Assembly (NCBI RefSeq): GCF_029674545.1
Contig: NZ_CP121354.1
Coordinates: 1,736,001 to 1,800,000, forward strand
Source of the DNA: Mesorhizobium sp. WSM4904
GTDB lineage: Bacteria > Pseudomonadota > Alphaproteobacteria > Rhizobiales > Rhizobiaceae
Length of the DNA: 64,000 nt
Direction of reading: 5' to 3'
Shown: positions 35,361 to 44,524 of the stretch, piece by piece
How the letters are laid out: the number at the start of each line of letters is the position of its first letter
How positions within the stretch are numbered: position 1 is the first letter of the stretch
Made by a program: the position numbers and the translations under genes
Notes under the pieces: generated by a model
What the model saw: the letters and a program-made list of their open reading frames with translations, nothing else
The model's database searches: none
What the model was told of the DNA's origin: nothing

Positions 35361-35573
35361 CTATTCCTTGGCCCGGTAGGCGTCGGGAATGACGAAGACC
35401 TCGTCGGCGCGGCCATAGCCGCCATCGGGAACCTCCTCGATCAGCACCATCGTGGTGGGACGCACACGTTCGCCGAAATAGTCGACGAACATCTGCGTGG
35501 TCTTGTGGACCAGGTCCTCTTTCTGCGCTCTCGTAAGAGCGGCTTCGGGCATCTTGAAGTTGGCAAAGGGCAT
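35361..35573 (-). CDS. 4-oxalocrotonate tautomerase family protein
   Basis: The 70-residue product begins MPFANFKMPEAALTRAQKED, so after Met removal Pro1 is the N-terminal catalytic base of the tautomerase family. The later TTQMFVDYFGERVRPTTMVL and IEEVPDGGYG match family strands and loops. The likely activity is keto-enol tautomerisation of an unknown small acid. AAAGGA lies upstream of ATG 35573. It follows the two dehydrogenase genes on the same strand. Confidence 0.85.
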   Translation of the reverse strand: MPFANFKMPEAALTRAQKEDLVHKTTQMFVDYFGERVRPTTMVLIEEVPDGGYGRADEVFVIPDAYRAKE

Positions 35574-35598
35574 TTCCAGGTTCCTTTCAGGTTGGGTT

Positions 35599-36492
35599 TC
35601 AGGGCTTTGGGTGAAGGAGGTCGGCAAGGCCGATGCGCTCCAGAAGCTGGGCGCGGACGCGGTCGGCGACACCGTTGACGATGGCCGCACCGTCATCGGA
35701 CGGATCGATATGGACGCGGAACGGCCGGCGGCCATGCGGCATTGCCACCAGATCGACAATGGCCTCGGCGACTTTCGAGGGATCGGCATCGGCGGGCTCG
35801 AGGCCGGCAAGACCTTTTAGCGCCTGCTCATCCGCGCCGGCATAAAGGCCCGACCAATAAGCGGCGGCTCGCCCGGAGTCGGCCGGCTTGCCGGAATGGG
35901 CGAAATGCTCCGTGCCCTTGGTGAAGGCACCCGGCACCACGATGCTCGTCTCGATGCCGAAACGGGCAAGCTCCAGCGCGTAGCTCTGCGCCAGCGCATC
36001 CATGCCCGCCTTGGCGGCGAAATACGGCGCGAGGAAAGGCGGCGTGCCGCCGCGCGTGCTGCTCGATCCGACCCATATCATCAGTGCGCGGCCGAGCGAG
36101 CGCATATGCGGAAGCACGGCACGGTTGACGCGCTGGGTGCCCAGCACATTGACGTCGTAGAGCGCAGCCAATTGATCCGGCGTGAAGGCTTCGGCAGGCC
36201 CGAACACCATATGGCCGGCATTGTGGATGACGACGTCGATCCTGCCGGCTTCCGCCAGGATGGTTTCCACGGCCGCCTCGATCGACGGTTCCGACAGCAC
36301 GTCGAGCGCGATCGGACGCAGCGCCAGTCCCTCCTCGCGCGCCAGCCTTTCCATGTCGGCGGCTGCGGCTCCTCCACGCGCTTGCGGATCGCGCATCGAG
36401 GCATAGACCCGGTGACCGGCCATGGCGAGCGCCTTCGCGGTCATCGCGCCAAAGCCGCTCGATGCGCCGGTGATGAGAATTGTCTGCTGCAT
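35599..36492 (-). CDS. SDR family oxidoreductase
   Basis: The 297-residue protein has the classical cofactor motif TILITGASSGFGAMTAKAL, the NAG motif in VVIHNAGHMVFG and the catalytic YxxxK in APYFAAKAG, preceded by the serines of WVGSSSTRGG. It lacks the usual C-terminal glycine motif of reductases such as FabG and instead has an extended tail. NAD(P)-dependent oxidoreductase of unknown substrate. It lies between another SDR gene (13 bases upstream) and a tautomerase gene (25 bases downstream), so the three form an operon. Confidence 0.88.
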   Translation of the reverse strand: MQQTILITGASSGFGAMTAKALAMAGHRVYASMRDPQARGGAAAADMERLAREEGLALRPIALDVLSEPSIEAAVETILAEAGRIDVVIHNAGHMVFGPAEAFTPDQLAALYDVNVLGTQRVNRAVLPHMRSLGRALMIWVGSSSTRGGTPPFLAPYFAAKAGMDALAQSYALELARFGIETSIVVPGAFTKGTEHFAHSGKPADSGRAAAYWSGLYAGADEQALKGLAGLEPADADPSKVAEAIVDLVAMPHGRRPFRVHIDPSDDGAAIVNGVADRVRAQLLERIGLADLLHPKP

Positions 36493-36505
36493 GGTAGCTC
36501 TACCT

Positions 36506-37240
36506 TTAGATCGCGCCGCCATTGGCGCGGATGATCTGGCCGTTGACCCAGTGGCTGTCCGGGCCGGCAAGGAAGGCGACGAGCCCGGCGATGTCGTCGG
36601 GCTGGCCGAGGCGGCCGAGCGGGATGAGCCGGGTGATCGCCTCGATCTGCGCGGCGCTCTTGCCGTCGGTGAAGAGTTCCGTGTCGACCGGGCCGGGCGC
36701 GACGGCGTTGACCGTGATGCGGCGCGGGCCGAGCTCCTTGGCAAGGATATGCGTCATCGCTTCGACGCCGGCCTTGGTCGCGGCATAGATGCCGTAGGCC
36801 GGCTGGTAGAAGCCCACGACACTTGAAGAAAAATTGATGATGCGGCCGCCATCGTTCAGACGCCTTGCAGCTTCGCGCATGCCGCGGAACGTGCCGCCGA
36901 GATTGACGGCGAGCTGGCGTTCGAACGCAGCGTCGTCGGTGTCCGCGATCGGCGACAGCCGCATCATGCCGGCATTGTTGACGAGGATGTCGGCCTTGCC
37001 AAAGGCCTTTTCGGCCGCATCGAACAAAGTGACCATGCCGCTCGGTTCGGCGACGTCTGCCTGTACCGCGAGCGCTTTTCCGCTGGCGGCTTCGATGACT
37101 GATACGACTTCGTCGGCAGCGTCCTTGCCACGCGCATAGTTGACGATGACGGCCATGCCATCCTGGGCGAGCCGTTCGGCGATGGCCGCGCCGATGCCTC
37201 TGGAGGCGCCTGTTACGATCGCGGTTCTTGTCTTCTGCAT
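36506..37240 (-). CDS. SDR family oxidoreductase (3-oxoacyl-ACP reductase-like)
   Basis: The 244-residue protein has TAIVTGASRGIGAAIAERLA, NNAGMM, the catalytic serine region IINFSSSVVGF, YGIYAATKAGVEA (YxxxK) and the C-terminal VNGQIIRANGG, all standard for FabG-like SDRs. Substrate unknown. It is the first gene of a leftward three-gene operon and is divergent from a LysR regulator 104 bases away, which is its likely controller. Confidence 0.9.
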   Translation of the reverse strand: MQKTRTAIVTGASRGIGAAIAERLAQDGMAVIVNYARGKDAADEVVSVIEAASGKALAVQADVAEPSGMVTLFDAAEKAFGKADILVNNAGMMRLSPIADTDDAAFERQLAVNLGGTFRGMREAARRLNDGGRIINFSSSVVGFYQPAYGIYAATKAGVEAMTHILAKELGPRRITVNAVAPGPVDTELFTDGKSAAQIEAITRLIPLGRLGQPDDIAGLVAFLAGPDSHWVNGQIIRANGGAI

Positions 37241-37344
37241 GATCGATCTCCGTTCATTGTTGTGAAGGGGATATAGATCGCGGCGCTTTCAGGTTAATCG
37301 GTCTTCTATTGACAGCAGTATTCGGATGGAGCGAACAATTGGCG

Positions 37345-38238
37345 ATGGATCGATTGGACAGGATGCGGCTGTTCGTCCGCGTGGTGGAGCGGCGCAATTT
37401 CACCGCGGCCGCAGCCGATCTCGGCCTGCCGCGCTCGACCGCGACCGAAGCGATCCAGCAACTGGAGGAGCATCTGGGGACAAGGCTGCTGGACCGAACC
37501 ACGCGCCATGTCGCCACGACGCTCGACGGGCAGGCCTATTACGAGCGCTGCCTGTCGATCCTGGGCGAGGTGGAAGATGCCGAGGCCGGGTTTCGCAGCG
37601 CCGAGCCGCGCGGTCTTTTGCGCATCGATGCGCATCCGCTGCTCACGCAGCGCTTCCTGCTGCCGGAACTCCCGGCCTTCCTGGAGCGCTATCCCGGCAT
37701 CGATCTGCATATCGGCCAGGGCGACCGGCTGGTCGACCTGGTGCGCGAAGGGGTCGACTGTGTCGTTCGCGCCGGTGAACCGCAGGACAGCGGCATGATC
37801 ATGCGGCGGCTGGCGATGATTAGCGAAATCACCTGCGCCAGCCCGAGCTATCTGAGGCGGCATGGGATGCCGGCCTCACCGGAAGCGCTGGACGGCCATC
37901 AGGCCGTCGGGTTCGTCTCCTCGCGCACGGGCGAGGTCCTGCCGCTGGAGTTCACGATCGGCTCAACGGTGCGTCAGGTCACGTTACCCGGCCGGGTGCG
38001 TGTGAACAATTCCGACACCGCCGTCGCGCTGGCGCGCCTCGGTTTTGGGCTTCTGCAAGCGCCACGCTACCGGCTGGAAAAGGATCTCATGGACGGGACG
38101 CTGGTCGAGGTTCTTGGGGATTTTCCACCCACCCCGACGCCGCTCTCGGCGCTTTATCCGCAGAACCGCCAGCTCGCGCCGCGACTGCGTGTGTTCCTGG
38201 AATGGGCGTCGCGCATTTTCGCCAAGGCAAAACTGTGA
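37345..38238 (+). CDS. LysR family transcriptional regulator
   Basis: The 297-residue protein starts MDRLDRMRLFVRVVERRNFT and has the HTH near residues 18-40 (AAAADLGLPRSTATEAIQQL). The effector domain follows from about 88. The pattern is that of the LysR subgroup that often controls divergent SDR genes. ATG 37345 gives the standard N-terminus; a TTG at 37309 is less likely. It probably regulates the SDR-SDR-tautomerase operon on the other side. Confidence 0.9.
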   Translation: MDRLDRMRLFVRVVERRNFTAAAADLGLPRSTATEAIQQLEEHLGTRLLDRTTRHVATTLDGQAYYERCLSILGEVEDAEAGFRSAEPRGLLRIDAHPLLTQRFLLPELPAFLERYPGIDLHIGQGDRLVDLVREGVDCVVRAGEPQDSGMIMRRLAMISEITCASPSYLRRHGMPASPEALDGHQAVGFVSSRTGEVLPLEFTIGSTVRQVTLPGRVRVNNSDTAVALARLGFGLLQAPRYRLEKDLMDGTLVEVLGDFPPTPTPLSALYPQNRQLAPRLRVFLEWASRIFAKAKL

Positions 38239-38269
38239 AACCGGTTCGGCTCGGCTAATACCCACGCCT

Positions 38270-39187
38270 TCAGTTATTGCGCGTCGCGACAAATGTCGCC
38301 GCCGCCTTCAGCAACGCTGCCCGCTCTCCATAAGGATCGAGCAGCGCGTGCGCCTGGTCGATCAGGCCGTGCAGCTGCTCGCGCGCCCAGTCGGGGCCGT
38401 GCAGCGCGGCGAGCGTCGCCTTGCCGGCGGCGGCGTCCTTCTTCGTCGCCTTGCCCATCTGCTTTGCGTCGGCCGTGAGGTCGAGCAGGTCGTCGGCGAG
38501 CTGGAAGGCAAGGCCGATGGCCGAGCCGAATTCCGCCAGTCTTTCGCGATCGGCGGCGGGCGCGCCGGCGACGATGGCGCCGGCCTCGCAGGCGAAGCGG
38601 ATCAGCGCGCCGGTCTTCATCGCCTGCAGCCTGATGATGCCGGCCTCGTCCGGCCGCTTGCGCTCGGCCTCGAGGTCGAGCGTCTGGCCGCCGACCATGC
38701 CGCCGGCTCCCGCGGCGCGGGCGAGCGCCAATACGAGCGCAATCCGGCGCTCGGCCGGCAGCACGGTCGCCTGATCGGCGATGATGTCGAAAGCCAGCGT
38801 CAGCAGCGCATCGCCGGCAAGGATCGCGGTCGCCTCGTCAAAGGCCTTGTGCACGGTCGGCTGGCCGCGGCGCAAATCATCGTCGTCCATGGCCGGCAAA
38901 TCGTCATGGATCAGCGAATAGCAATGCACGCATTCCAGCGCTGCCGCGACGCGCAGCGCCGCTTCATCATCTGCTGAAAAGAGCGCCGCACTTTCCATGA
39001 CCAGAAAAGGGCGGAGCCGCTTGCCTCCGTTGAGCGCGCCATGGCGCATCGCCGCCATCAGGCGTTCAGGCCGGGCGATTTCGCCGGAAAGCAGGGGTGC
39101 ATCGAGGATTTGCCGCAGCAGGTCCTCGCTTGCTGCGGCGCGCGCAAAAAGCGCGGTTTCGAAGGCCGTCTGGTCGTCTTTCATCAT
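38270..39187 (-). CDS. Polyprenyl (farnesyl/geranylgeranyl) diphosphate synthase
   Basis: The 305-residue enzyme couples IPP with allylic diphosphates. The first Asp-rich motif is [17 protein letters not shown], with basic GGKRLRPFL before it. The second motif is [11 protein letters not shown]. The residues before the first motif (ECVHCYSL) suggest a short-chain farnesyl synthase such as IspA, but GGPP synthesis is not excluded. The start is ATG 39187 or 39184; neither has a clear ribosome site. It is divergent from mtgA. Confidence 0.9.
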   Translation of the reverse strand: MMKDDQTAFETALFARAAASEDLLRQILDAPLLSGEIARPERLMAAMRHGALNGGKRLRPFLVMESAALFSADDEAALRVAAALECVHCYSLIHDDLPAMDDDDLRRGQPTVHKAFDEATAILAGDALLTLAFDIIADQATVLPAERRIALVLALARAAGAGGMVGGQTLDLEAERKRPDEAGIIRLQAMKTGALIRFACEAGAIVAGAPAADRERLAEFGSAIGLAFQLADDLLDLTADAKQMGKATKKDAAAGKATLAALHGPDWAREQLHGLIDQAHALLDPYGERAALLKAAATFVATRNN

Positions 39188-39315
39188 GGCCGGGACCGGT
39201 AGCCGACACTCAGACATTGCGCAAGAAGCCTGGCACCTTTATGCCGTTGAGCGCATGGCACGGGTGGGGCGGCTTGACGGAACCGATCGTCGAACATGAA
39301 AGCGAAGGGCTGGAC

Positions 39316-40023
39316 ATGGCGCGACCGCGGCGCCTGAATCGCGCCGGTCTCAAGCGCCTTGGCCGGCGCTGCCTGATCACGGCGATCGTGCTGGCGGCTA
39401 TCCCGGTCGTGCTTACCTTCCTCTATCTGCCGCCCTTCGTGCATCCCGTCTCGACGCTGATGCTGAAGGATCTCGCGACCTTCTCCGGCTACGACCGACG
39501 CTGGGTGTCGATCGACGACGTAGCGCCGGTGCTGGCGCATTCGGTGATCATGTCGGAGGATGGGCAGTTCTGTTTCCATCGCGGCGTCGATCTCGGCGAG
39601 TTGCGCGGCGTGGTCGACGATGCGCTTGCCGGCGAGGCGACGCGCGGCGCCTCCACCATCACCATGCAGACGGTGAAGAACCTGTTTTTGTGGTCGCGGC
39701 CGCTGGGCAGCGTGCGCAAGGTGGTCGAACTGCCCCTGGCCGTCTATTTCGACGCGGTGATGTCGAAGCGGCGCATCATGGAGATCTATCTCAACATCGC
39801 CGAATGGGGCCCGGGCATCTACGGCATCGAGGCCGCCGCGCAGCATCATTTCGGCGTCTCGGCCAGGCAATTGTCGCGCCGGCAGGCGGCACTGCTTGCC
39901 GTCACCTTGCCCAACCCGATCGCGCGCAATCCGGCCAGGCCCGGCCCGGGTTTGAGGCGACTCGCCAATCTGATCGAACGGCGGGCCGGCAGGTCGGGAG
40001 CGTATGTGGGCTGCTTGGATTGA
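39316..40023 (+). CDS. mtgA: Monofunctional biosynthetic peptidoglycan transglycosylase
   Basis: The 235-residue protein has an N-terminal TM segment ([20 protein letters not shown]) and a GT51 domain. The catalytic Glu is in [16 protein letters not shown], and [16 protein letters not shown] and [20 protein letters not shown] are the other conserved motifs. It polymerises lipid II into glycan strands at the outer face of the inner membrane. ATG 39316 follows GAAGGG; ATG 39241 would add 25 residues. Confidence 0.93.
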   Translation: MARPRRLNRAGLKRLGRRCLITAIVLAAIPVVLTFLYLPPFVHPVSTLMLKDLATFSGYDRRWVSIDDVAPVLAHSVIMSEDGQFCFHRGVDLGELRGVVDDALAGEATRGASTITMQTVKNLFLWSRPLGSVRKVVELPLAVYFDAVMSKRRIMEIYLNIAEWGPGIYGIEAAAQHHFGVSARQLSRRQAALLAVTLPNPIARNPARPGPGLRRLANLIERRAGRSGAYVGCLD

Positions 40024-40177
40024 CGCGGACGGGCGCCGGCTCAAAAAAATTCGCGGGCAGTGCTGGCCAAAACGGCGCAACGCGTGTATAGGCACCCGAC
40101 TTTCTCAGATTATGGCCTCGATGCGGCCCTTTCGCGAGGGTTGCCGGGGCATTTTGACCATGTAGTGGAGCATATCC

Positions 40178-40360
40178 ATGGCCGTTCCAAAAAGAAAAAC
40201 CTCTCCGTCGAAGCGCGGCATGCGCCGCTCGGCCGACGCCCTCAAGGCCCCGACCTATGTCGAGGACAAGAATTCCGGCGAAATGCGCCGCCCGCATCAT
40301 ATCGACCTGAAGACCGGCATGTATCGCGGCCGCCAGGTGCTGGAGCCGAAGGAAAGCTGA
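40178..40360 (+). CDS. rpmF: 50S ribosomal protein L32
   Basis: The 60-residue protein reads [20 protein letters not shown], then [20 protein letters not shown] and [19 protein letters not shown]. That is full-length L32 of the form without zinc-binding cysteines. It is part of the large ribosomal subunit. A strong terminator follows after 25 bases, so it is probably a single-gene unit. Confidence 0.96.
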   Translation: MAVPKRKTSPSKRGMRRSADALKAPTYVEDKNSGEMRRPHHIDLKTGMYRGRQVLEPKES

Positions 40361-40385
40361 GAAGCTACCACGGTTTGTGATTTTC

Positions 40386-40412
40386 AAAGACCGGCCAATG
40401 GCCGGTCTTTTT
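40386..40412 (+). terminator. Rho-independent terminator after rpmF
   Basis: AAAGACCGGCC (40386-40396) pairs with GGCCGGTCTTT (40400-40410) around AAT, ending in five T. It is well formed and 25 bases after the rpmF stop. Confidence 0.9.
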
Positions 40413-40595
40413 GATTTGGCATCAGCGACTACAGAGCCTTCGGGCGAGATCGTGCGTGTTGGCCAAAAGCAGAGGACAACCGGCTGACATCGTTATTTCA
40501 TTAGGTCTTACAGCGTGTTCGCCCGGTTGCCGAAAAATCTTGACGGCATGCCTGCCGCGGATTTTACAAAAGGGTGCCTCATTGGAGACGCCCAG

Positions 40596-40997
40596 ATGTT
40601 CGGTGCCATCCCGCTGCTGATCGTGCCCTTCGTCCTCTACAATCTCGGACTGCTCGGGTTGTTCGGCGGCGGCGACGATCCATGGATGACCGAGATGTTC
40701 TCGTTCCGCATGATGTCGGGCGGCGTCTTCTCGATGACGCTCGGCGATCTGATGTTGCTGATCGGGCTGATCTTCCTGTTCATCGAGATCTCGAAATCGG
40801 TGCGCACCACCAATGCATCGATCCTGGATCATCTTTTGTCGACGCTGGTCTTCATCGCCTTCCTGGTCGAGTTCCTGCTGGTGAAGGGCGCGGCGCATTC
40901 GGTGTTCTTCACGCTGACGATCATAGCGCTGTTCGATGTACTGGCAGGCTTCTCGGTGTCGATGCGGTCGGCCAGCCGCGATATCAATTTGAACTGA
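40596..40997 (+). CDS. Hypothetical membrane protein (four hydrophobic segments)
   Basis: The 133-residue product has hydrophobic segments at IPLLIVPFVLYNLGLLGLFG, SMTLGDLMLLIGLIFLFIEI, LLSTLVFIAFLVEFLLV and FFTLTIIALFDVLAGFSVSM. I do not recognise a characterised family. ATG 40596 has GGAG 8 bases upstream and starts just before the first helix; an upstream ATG at 40515 would add a non-hydrophobic lead. It stands alone between the rpmF terminator and a repeat element. Confidence 0.75.
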   Translation: MFGAIPLLIVPFVLYNLGLLGLFGGGDDPWMTEMFSFRMMSGGVFSMTLGDLMLLIGLIFLFIEISKSVRTTNASILDHLLSTLVFIAFLVEFLLVKGAAHSVFFTLTIIALFDVLAGFSVSMRSASRDINLN

Positions 40998-41052
40998 AGA
41001 CATAGAATTTCTGATCGCATGACTTCGCGATTGGCGCAGCACATTGATCGCG

Positions 41053-41235
41053 TCGTCATTCTATGGCGGAGCAAGGAGCGAAGCGACGCGCGCAGACCGT
41101 AGAATCCATTCCGTGACTTCGAAGCGTTGCCGCGGTACAGAATTCTGCTCCGCTGCATTGCCTGGCCAAGGTAACGGCATGGATTCCAGGGTCTCCGCGA
41201 CGGAGCTTCGCTCCTGCTTCGCCCTGGAATGACGA
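41053..41235. repeat. About 183-bp inverted-repeat element (copy 2 of the 10413 type)
   Basis: It begins TCGTCATTCTATGGCGGAGC and ends GCCCTGGAATGACGA. The arms share GAGCGAAGCGACG and GAATCCATTCCGTGAC with copy 1. No gene is seen in 40998-41252. Confidence 0.8.
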
Positions 41236-41252
41236 AGTTTCTTCGCCCCGCC

Positions 41253-41771
41253 TCAGCCTGCCACCGCTTCAGCCTTCCGCGCGACCACTGCTTCGTACGC
41301 GGCCTGCAGCTGCTGGCGCACGGTCGGGGTGCCAGGCGGCGTCTTTGCCGGCGCGCCGAGATGTTCGTGGCGAAGCTCGTCCATGAACTGCTCCCATAGC
41401 GGGGGGCCGCCCTTTTCGAGGAGCTCGGCGCGGATCGAAAGCTCCTCGCTGACCGGAAGCCACACGCGCCCCCAGGCGCCGAGATGCGCCATGATCGGCA
41501 CCAGCGTGATCGCCATCTCGGTCAGGCTGTAGATCGCCTTCTGCTTGTGACTGGGATCGTCGGCCTTGGTCAGCAGACCGAGCTCCATCAGCCGTTTCAG
41601 CCGGTCGGCCAGGATGTTGGAGGCGATGCCTTCCAGCGATCCGTTGAGCAATTCGCGGAAATGGCGCCTGCCGCCGAAGATCATGTCGCGCAGGATGATC
41701 AGGCTCCAGCGGTCGCCAAAAACCTCGAGCGACAGATTGATCGGGCAGCCGGACCGGTGGTCGATGCTCAT
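41253..41771 (-). CDS. HxlR family transcriptional regulator
   Basis: The 172-residue protein has the HxlR winged-helix domain with CPINLSLEVFGDRWSLIILR (Cys near the N-terminus), FRELLNGSLEGIASNILADR and LKRLMELGLLTK. A longer C-terminal tail follows. Cysteine-based sensing of aldehydes or quinones is known in the family; here it is only possible. ATG 41771 has GGAG 7 bases upstream. It is divergent from an alpha/beta hydrolase gene with palindromes between them. Confidence 0.9.
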   Translation of the reverse strand: MSIDHRSGCPINLSLEVFGDRWSLIILRDMIFGGRRHFRELLNGSLEGIASNILADRLKRLMELGLLTKADDPSHKQKAIYSLTEMAITLVPIMAHLGAWGRVWLPVSEELSIRAELLEKGGPPLWEQFMDELRHEHLGAPAKTPPGTPTVRQQLQAAYEAVVARKAEAVAG

Positions 41772-41790
41772 GACAGTCTCCAAAAAAACC

Positions 41791-41844
41791 AGTTGCATTA
41801 TGATATCGGTCTGATTATCGTGCAACTGATTGCAAAATGCAATC
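41791..41844. promoter_or_regulatory. TTGCA palindromes: candidate HxlR operators
   Basis: AGTTGCA (41791-41797) pairs with TGCAACT (41821-41827), and GATTGCA-AAA-TGCAATC (41828-41844) is a perfect 7-bp dyad directly next to it. Four TTGCA/TGCAA half-sites lie in the 98-base gap between the HxlR gene and the divergent hydrolase gene. Confidence 0.6.
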
Positions 41845-41869
41845 GGATTGAAGCGCAGAGGAGAGAAGA

Positions 41870-42694
41870 ATGACCGCTTTGCCTCGTCCTGAAATCGTCT
41901 CGGAGACCTTTGGCAATCCGGCCGATCCGGCGATCCTTCTGATCATGGGCGCCATGGCCTCGATGCTCTGGTGGCCGGAAGCCTTCTGCCGGCAGCTCGC
42001 CGAACGCGGCCGCTTCGTCATCCGCTACGACAATCGCGACACCGGCCGGTCAACCAAATATAAGCCCGGCCAGCCGCCCTATGCGTTCGAGGACATGGTG
42101 GACGACGCCATCCGCGTGCTCGACGACCACAATGTCCGCAAGGCGCATGTCGTCGGCATGTCGATGGGCGGCATGATCGCGCAGATCGTGGCGCTGAAAT
42201 ATCCCGAGCGTGTCGGCGCGCTCACCGTGATCTCCAGCTCGCCGCTCGGCGTCGATACCTCCGGTTTGCCGGGGACGAGCCAGGCCTACAAGGAGCATTC
42301 CGCCGAAGGCGCCGGTGTCGACTGGTCGAACCGGGATCGGGTGCTCGACTACATGGTGAAGGACGCGCGGGCGCTTGGCAGCACTCTGCATCCGTTCGAC
42401 GAGAGACGTACGCGGGCGATGATCCAGGAAGACTACGACCGTTCCGGCGGTCTCGGCAGCGCGAGCAACCACTTCCTGCTGAAGGGCGGCGAGCAGGAGC
42501 GACGGATAAACGACCTGACGGTGCCGCTGCTCGTCATCCATGGCGCCACCGATCCGATCTTCCCGATCGAGCATGGCGAGGCGCTTGCCGACGCGGTTCC
42601 CGGCGCCAGGCTGGTGCGGATCGAAGGCGGCGGCCACGAATTGCACCGCAACGACTGGCTGCAAATCGTCGAAGCCATCGCGACGCATCGCTAG
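41870..42694 (+). CDS. Alpha/beta hydrolase
   Basis: The 274-residue protein has the fold's core: ILLIMGAMASM (oxyanion region), VIRYDNRDTGRST, nucleophile serine in VVGMSMGGMIAQ, acid in VIHGATDPIFP and histidine in IEGGGHELHRNDW. The YDNRDTGRS segment is typical of the DoxH/RdmC-like esterase group. Substrate unknown. It is likely controlled by the divergent HxlR regulator. The TAG stop at 42692-42694 lies in the outer arm of a repeat. Confidence 0.87.
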   Translation: MTALPRPEIVSETFGNPADPAILLIMGAMASMLWWPEAFCRQLAERGRFVIRYDNRDTGRSTKYKPGQPPYAFEDMVDDAIRVLDDHNVRKAHVVGMSMGGMIAQIVALKYPERVGALTVISSSPLGVDTSGLPGTSQAYKEHSAEGAGVDWSNRDRVLDYMVKDARALGSTLHPFDERRTRAMIQEDYDRSGGLGSASNHFLLKGGEQERRINDLTVPLLVIHGATDPIFPIEHGEALADAVPGARLVRIEGGGHELHRNDWLQIVEAIATHR

Positions 42695-42820
42695 AGCGTT
42701 TCACCGTTTCACGGAAACGGCGAACCGCTCTATCTCTTTGTTTTGGCGCAATTCCGGACGGAAGGCTACGGCGAAGTCGCCGAGCCCAACCGTTTCACAC
42801 TTTTCCTGAAATTGCTCTAG
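42691..42820. repeat. RIME-like repeat with outer CTAGAGC/GCTCTAG
   Basis: CTAGAGC (42691-42697) and GCTCTAG (42814-42820) bound inner stems GTTTCACCGTTTC... and GCAATTCCGG. The first bases carry the hydrolase stop codon. A close relative lies at 44400-44503. Confidence 0.82.
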
Positions 42821-42913
42821 CCGGCAGGGGCAGCCTTGACTCTGGCGGTCCATGAAAATAGTTAAGTGATCACTTCAGTGTTACCACCTCGACGCCCGAC
42901 GACAGGAGAAAAA

Positions 42914-43585
42914 ATGTCCCTGACGCTGCATTTCCATCCGCTCGCTTCCTTCTGCTGGAAGCCGCTGCTCGCGTTCTACGAGAACGGCACGCCCTTCACG
43001 CCGGTGATCGTCGATCTCGGTGACGAGCAATCGCGCGCGGCCTTCCTGAAGGTTTCGCCAACGGGCAAGATGCCGGCTCTGCGCGACGACGCGCGGGACC
43101 GCACGGTGCTGGAATCGACCATCGTCATCGAATATCTCGCCGTCCACTATCCCGGGCCGGTCGAGCTCATCCCCGCCGACACCGACCTCGCCATCAAGGT
43201 CCGCCAGGCCGACCGCTTCTACGACTTCTACGTGCAGGAGCCGATGCAGAAGATCGTCGGCGACCGGCTGCGGCCAAAGGACAAGACCGATCCATTCGGG
43301 GTCGAGCAGGCGCGCGAGCAGCTGCGCAATTCCTACGCCATCATCGAAGAGGAGATGAGAGGGAAGGAGATGCAGGGAAAGACTTGGGCGGTCGGCGAGA
43401 CCTTCAGCATGGCAGACTGCGCGGCCTCGCCGGCGCTGTTCTACGCCAACAAGGTCGAGCCGTTCGGCGACAAATTCCCCACCGTGAAGCGCTATCACGA
43501 CCGCCTGCTCGAGCGCCCGAGCTTCGTCCGCGTGATCGAGGAAGCGCAGCCCTATTTCAAGCTCTTCCCCTATAGCAACGGCTAA
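42914..43585 (+). CDS. Glutathione S-transferase family protein
   Basis: The 223-residue protein has the thioredoxin-like N-terminal domain (LHFHPLASFCWKPLLAF, cis-Pro region KVSPTGKMPAL, and ES-T-I-V-I-E-Y-L binding segment) and the helical C-terminal domain with FSMADCAASPALFYANKV. GSTs conjugate or isomerise electrophiles with glutathione. GGAG precedes ATG 42914. The ArsR gene starts 6 bases after its stop, then an SRPBCC gene, suggesting one operon. Confidence 0.9.
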   Translation: MSLTLHFHPLASFCWKPLLAFYENGTPFTPVIVDLGDEQSRAAFLKVSPTGKMPALRDDARDRTVLESTIVIEYLAVHYPGPVELIPADTDLAIKVRQADRFYDFYVQEPMQKIVGDRLRPKDKTDPFGVEQAREQLRNSYAIIEEEMRGKEMQGKTWAVGETFSMADCAASPALFYANKVEPFGDKFPTVKRYHDRLLERPSFVRVIEEAQPYFKLFPYSNG

Positions 43586-43591
43586 CCGGCG

Positions 43592-43927
43592 ATGCTGCAC
43601 GATCCCGCCCAGCTCGACCTGATGTTCCAGGCGCTCGCGGATCCTGCGCGGCGCCAGATGGTGGACCGTCTATCGCGTGGGCCGGCCTCGGTCAGTCAGC
43701 TGGCCGAACCGCTGGCGATGTCGCTGTCGGCCGTCGTCCAACATCTCAACGTTCTCGAGGCGAGCGGCCTGGTGAGCACCGAGAAGCTTGGCCGGGTGCG
43801 CACCTGCCGGATCGAGCCGAAGGCGCTACGGGCCGCCGAGCACTGGATCAACGAGCGGCGGCTCGCCTGGGAACGCCGGCTCGACCGCCTCGGCGATTTT
43901 CTCGCTGAAACCAAAGACCAAAACTGA
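43592..43927 (+). CDS. ArsR family transcriptional regulator
   Basis: The 111-residue winged-helix protein has [40 protein letters not shown] and the wing [14 protein letters not shown]. No cysteine metal site is visible, so it is of the non-metal ArsR group that travels with SRPBCC (AHSA1) proteins. It lies between GST (6 bases) and SRPBCC (11 bases) genes and probably autoregulates the operon. Confidence 0.9.
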   Translation: MLHDPAQLDLMFQALADPARRQMVDRLSRGPASVSQLAEPLAMSLSAVVQHLNVLEASGLVSTEKLGRVRTCRIEPKALRAAEHWINERRLAWERRLDRLGDFLAETKDQN

Positions 43928-43938
43928 GGAACGCCGTC

Positions 43939-44403
43939 ATGACCGAACGATCCGTCGTCCATTCCACCTTCGTCATCGAGCGCTTCTACCCGGCGGCGCC
44001 CGAAAGGGTCTATTTCGCGCTGAGCGATCCGGCGGCCAAGAAGCGTTGGTTCTTCGATCCCGACAATCCGATGCCGAGCCGGCATGAAATGGACTTTCGC
44101 GTCGGCGGCAGGGAGGTGAATGCCGGTTGCCCGAGAGACGGGCAGATGCATTTCTTCAATGCCGTCTATCAGGACATCGTGCCCAACCGGCGCATCGTCT
44201 ACAGTTATGAACTGTTGTTCGGCGAAACCCGGGTCTCGGTTTCGCTTGCGACGATCGAGCTTGTCGCGGAAGGCAAGGGCACGCGACTTGTCCTGACTGA
44301 GCAAGGGGCCTTCTTCGACGGCATCGATACGCCCTCCACACGCGAGCATGGGACGGGCGAGCTGCTCGACGCGCTCGGGGCGGCGCTGGCCGAGGGAATC
44401 TAG
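43939..44403 (+). CDS. SRPBCC (AHSA1-like) domain protein
   Basis: The 154-residue protein has the START-like fold pattern: [20 protein letters not shown] near the N-terminus, [20 protein letters not shown], and the C-terminal [12 protein letters not shown]. It binds a hydrophobic ligand or, in related proteins, Hsp90-like clients; the ligand here is unknown. It is the last gene of the GST-ArsR-SRPBCC operon. Its TAG stop at 44401 is part of a palindromic repeat. Confidence 0.88.
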   Translation: MTERSVVHSTFVIERFYPAAPERVYFALSDPAAKKRWFFDPDNPMPSRHEMDFRVGGREVNAGCPRDGQMHFFNAVYQDIVPNRRIVYSYELLFGETRVSVSLATIELVAEGKGTRLVLTEQGAFFDGIDTPSTREHGTGELLDALGAALAEGI

Positions 44404-44503
44404 AGCGTTTCACCATTTCACGGAAGCGCCGAACCGCTCTAACTCTTTGTTTTGCGCAATTCCGGGCGGAAAACCGCTCACACTTTTCCTCGAATTGCTC
44501 TAG
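44400..44503. repeat. RIME-like repeat with outer CTAGAGC/GCTCTAG (second copy)
   Basis: It begins CTAGAGCGTTTCACC and ends GAATTGCTCTAG, sharing CTCTTTGTTTTGCGCAATTCC-type core with 42691-42820. The SRPBCC stop codon is in its left arm. Confidence 0.83.
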
Positions 44504-44524
44504 GAATCGGGACGGAAGGAGCGG

